Virus record (IMG/VR): IMGVR_UViG_3300035682_000074
Coordinates: 1-41,131 of that record
Strand: one strand, 5' to 3'
DNA: 41,131 nucleotides
From: a virus
Numbering within the stretch: position 1 is the stretch's first letter; each line of letters begins with the position of its first letter. Under the pieces are notes generated by a model that saw nothing but the letters and a program-made list of their open reading frames with translations, did no database searches and was not told the origin of the DNA. Shown in pieces: positions 39,430 to 41,131 of the stretch. The position numbers and the translations under genes are program-made.

Positions 39430-41131
39430 TTATAAAGAGGTAAGCTCGGCAAGTTGGTCATTCGTAAGGCGAGTCTTGAATACAAGTGCTTGGGAAATTC
39501 GGTCATTTAAGAATCTTGTTGAACCCGAAAAATTAGCTCCAATGATTACATTTGTTAGGGATGTAAAAGCAAAAGCATTAGCACTTGTTGAGCCTATTTG
39601 TGTTCCATTTATAAATAAAGCAGTGCTACCAGTTTTATAAGCTACGGCTATTTTATACCTGCCAACTGCTACGCTACTTAAAGTAATGTTTGGAAAAGAC
39701 CCAGTGGCAGCGGAACCTTCTAAAATTATTGTATTCGGGGAGCCTTTGCGTAATTCCACACGGTTAGTTATTGTGCCGTCTGAAATGGTTATAAATGATT
39801 GTGCCGCTTCGGCAAAATTTGTAACCTCTGCATCAACAAACAAGGTCCCCTCAGTCTGTCCTATAAGGCTTGTAATTCCCGTTTTTAAAGCAGCATCCGC
39901 CACACGAGTTTGACTCGTTGCAAGCGTGGGGATGTACGAGGTGGCGCAGGCTCCAAGTTCCAACTGGCAGCCCCAAAATGATAAATTGCCGATAAAAGTT
40001 TGCGCACGCATTTGTACTGCCGTGACCGATGTCGCTGCGGTAAATGTAAACGAATAACGAGCCCAAGAAGTAGTGGGCGTGAAATTAAAGTCGGTAGAAA
40101 CGCCATCAATTATCACAAGAATTCGAGCCGTACCGCTTCCGCTAATTGCTTTGGCGTATACCGAAACTGAATAAGTGCCAGCTCCTAAAGACAATACTTG
40201 TGAAACTCGGCTTTGCGATGCGCTCATAGCAAGTACGTCTGCATTCTGATAGCCATCTGGGCTTATTTCAGCATTAGCCGTTACCGTTGTAGTTGATGCA
40301 GACCAGCTAGCAGCATTTAACTGCTCTGAGAATAGCACAAGGTTCGTCCGCTGCGGCTCCAGCAAAAGCTTAGGACAAGTGCTATCGTAGTAATCTAATC
40401 TTGGTATGTTAGCAACAGGACCAACTGATACTGCTGCGGTGGTAGTTGGGATGTAGTCTGTTGCTCCGAAGTCGGAAATTTCTAATTGTGGGGCAGCCGT
40501 TAAAAAGCCTTGACCCGTAGATAGTGTAGAAGCAACTTTAAGCAAATAAGTTACTGGAGAACCAGTAGGCGAAGCCCCCGTTAGAATGGTGACCTCAACA
40601 CGATACCAACCATTCCCGACATTACTTATTTTTGAAGTGCAATTACTTGGTGCTTGAAGCGTGACACCAGTTGATGCAATATCTATATTTTGAACCCAAG
40701 AAGTGCTGCCCCAGTGCGGCCCACTATTGAACTCTAACGATGTGGTTAAATTATGCCCGTCATATTTAAAGTATCGGCTTATGGTGTAACTAATAGAACC
40801 AGTTAATACTGAAGCGGAGCAATTTTGATTGCCATACCGCAAGGTTCCAGATGCCTCGTTTTTAGTAATGAGAGTTGAACTCACGCCCGATATTGGGGTA
40901 TCGCTTGTAATGGTTGTGTAGAGAACCCCAGTTGCACCATTAAATAATAACCCGTTAGGCACTACATTTTCCCGCACCTTTTCAATTAGGCCGTTGCTCT
41001 CAACTCGTGTGGCGCTTGAGGCACGGGTAAAAGTCAGCTGCCCGTCGGTACTGAGGGGCTTTTGTGAGTATATCTTACCGCTCTTGTACCCACTTGGAAT
41101 CATTACTAGGCTGGCGTCTTCGTAGAAACTC
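39430..41131 (-). CDS. Tail fibre/receptor-binding protein, 5' partial
   Basis: The frame is open past its first ATG (41103), encoding SFYEDASLV ahead of it, to the window edge, so the N-terminus is missing. The visible part has FTRASSATRVESNGLIEKV (a common start of phage fibre modules), RYFKYDGHNLTTSLE, several carbohydrate-binding-like beta domains, then DSTCPKLLLEPQRTNLVLF, and a final LamG-like jelly-roll (about 420-557). It is Ser/Thr/Gly-rich with few charged residues. Such proteins bind surface glycans and determine host range. Confidence 0.72.
   Translation of the reverse strand, partial: SFYEDASLVMIPSGYKSGKIYSQKPLSTDGQLTFTRASSATRVESNGLIEKVRENVVPNGLLFNGATGVLYTTITSDTPISGVSSTLITKNEASGTLRYGNQNCSASVLTGSISYTISRYFKYDGHNLTTSLEFNSGPHWGSTSWVQNIDIASTGVTLQAPSNCTSKISNVGNGWYRVEVTILTGASPTGSPVTYLLKVASTLSTGQGFLTAAPQLEISDFGATDYIPTTTAAVSVGPVANIPRLDYYDSTCPKLLLEPQRTNLVLFSEQLNAASWSASTTTVTANAEISPDGYQNADVLAMSASQSRVSQVLSLGAGTYSVSVYAKAISGSGTARILVIIDGVSTDFNFTPTTSWARYSFTFTAATSVTAVQMRAQTFIGNLSFWGCQLELGACATSYIPTLATSQTRVADAALKTGITSLIGQTEGTLFVDAEVTNFAEAAQSFITISDGTITNRVELRKGSPNTIILEGSAATGSFPNITLSSVAVGRYKIAVAYKTGSTALFINGTQIGSTSANAFAFTSLTNVIIGANFSGSTRFLNDRISQALVFKTRLTNDQLAELTSL

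Noticed and set aside
1-41131. Integrase, attachment sites or repressor genes indicating a prophage
   Set aside because: None of these is visible; no host gene flanks the phage genes in the window. They could lie outside it.

Overview
The window is a piece of a tailed-phage genome that most likely infects a member of the Bacteroidota. Host evidence: (i) leaders are A-rich and lack Shine-Dalgarno sites; (ii) several intergenic gaps carry the Bacteroidota -7 element TAnnTTTG, twice with a -33 TTG at an identical 20-nt spacer; (iii) the replication protein has the BT4734/VirE-N type N-terminus common in this phylum. Virus evidence: coat-protein-like, scaffold-like, ring, nozzle, ejection, lysis and tail-fibre genes together with a phage replication and recombination set. 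No terminase or portal gene is present. The genes at both edges (bases 1-1520 and 39430-41131) stay open to the end, so this is an internal fragment of a larger genome. The code is standard: TAA, TGA and TAG are all used as stops.

Layout. Bases 1-14787 (+ strand) hold early and middle genes. 1-6505 is an accessory region: an amidoligase-fold protein cut by the left edge, a run of small acidic genes that share the leader ACAAATAGAAATTATG, an Api92/YubB-like protein, a membrane-anchored glucosaminidase (endolysin candidate) and a DUF3310 protein. 6563-14787 is DNA metabolism: ERF annealing protein, RecE-like exonuclease, a small nuclease-like protein, a MazG-like pyrophosphohydrolase, an SSB with an acidic DDLPF tail, a DnaA-domain-IV-like protein, a primase-helicase fusion, RusA resolvase and finally a glycosyltransferase. 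Promoters stand in front of the ERF and SSB genes. Two related structured elements (9830-9893 and 10652-10713) start in the stop codons of the genes that precede them.

Bases 14790-41131 (- strand) hold the late genes, convergent with the early block at about 14788. In transcription order: tail fibre, a fibre-associated protein, a lysis cassette (holin-like protein, two membrane-anchored coiled-coil proteins, a signal-peptide protein), two small basic phage proteins, scaffold-like protein, coat protein, a 275-aa head protein, two ring/adaptor proteins, a 1647-aa nozzle or muzzle protein, two cargo or ejection proteins, a 3177-aa polyvalent giant protein with an HEIIH motif, a unimolecular-spanin-like lipoprotein and a 44-aa basic protein. 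I see no tape measure, sheath or tail-tube gene, so a short-tailed podovirus, possibly resembling crAss-like phages in its late gene order, is the best inference.

How it fits together: the early genes provide an ERF/RecE recombination system with SSB, a self-contained initiator plus primase-helicase, and RusA for resolving branched DNA. The late strand builds the capsid and a short tail whose large internal proteins are probably ejected into the host. Lysis genes lie in three separate places: the endolysin candidate at 4.7 kb, the unimolecular spanin at 15 kb and the holin cluster at 38 kb. The most unusual features are the paired RNA-like elements, the shared-leader mini-gene array, the GC-rich hairpin near 4.3 kb, and the 194-nt overlap at the end of RusA.
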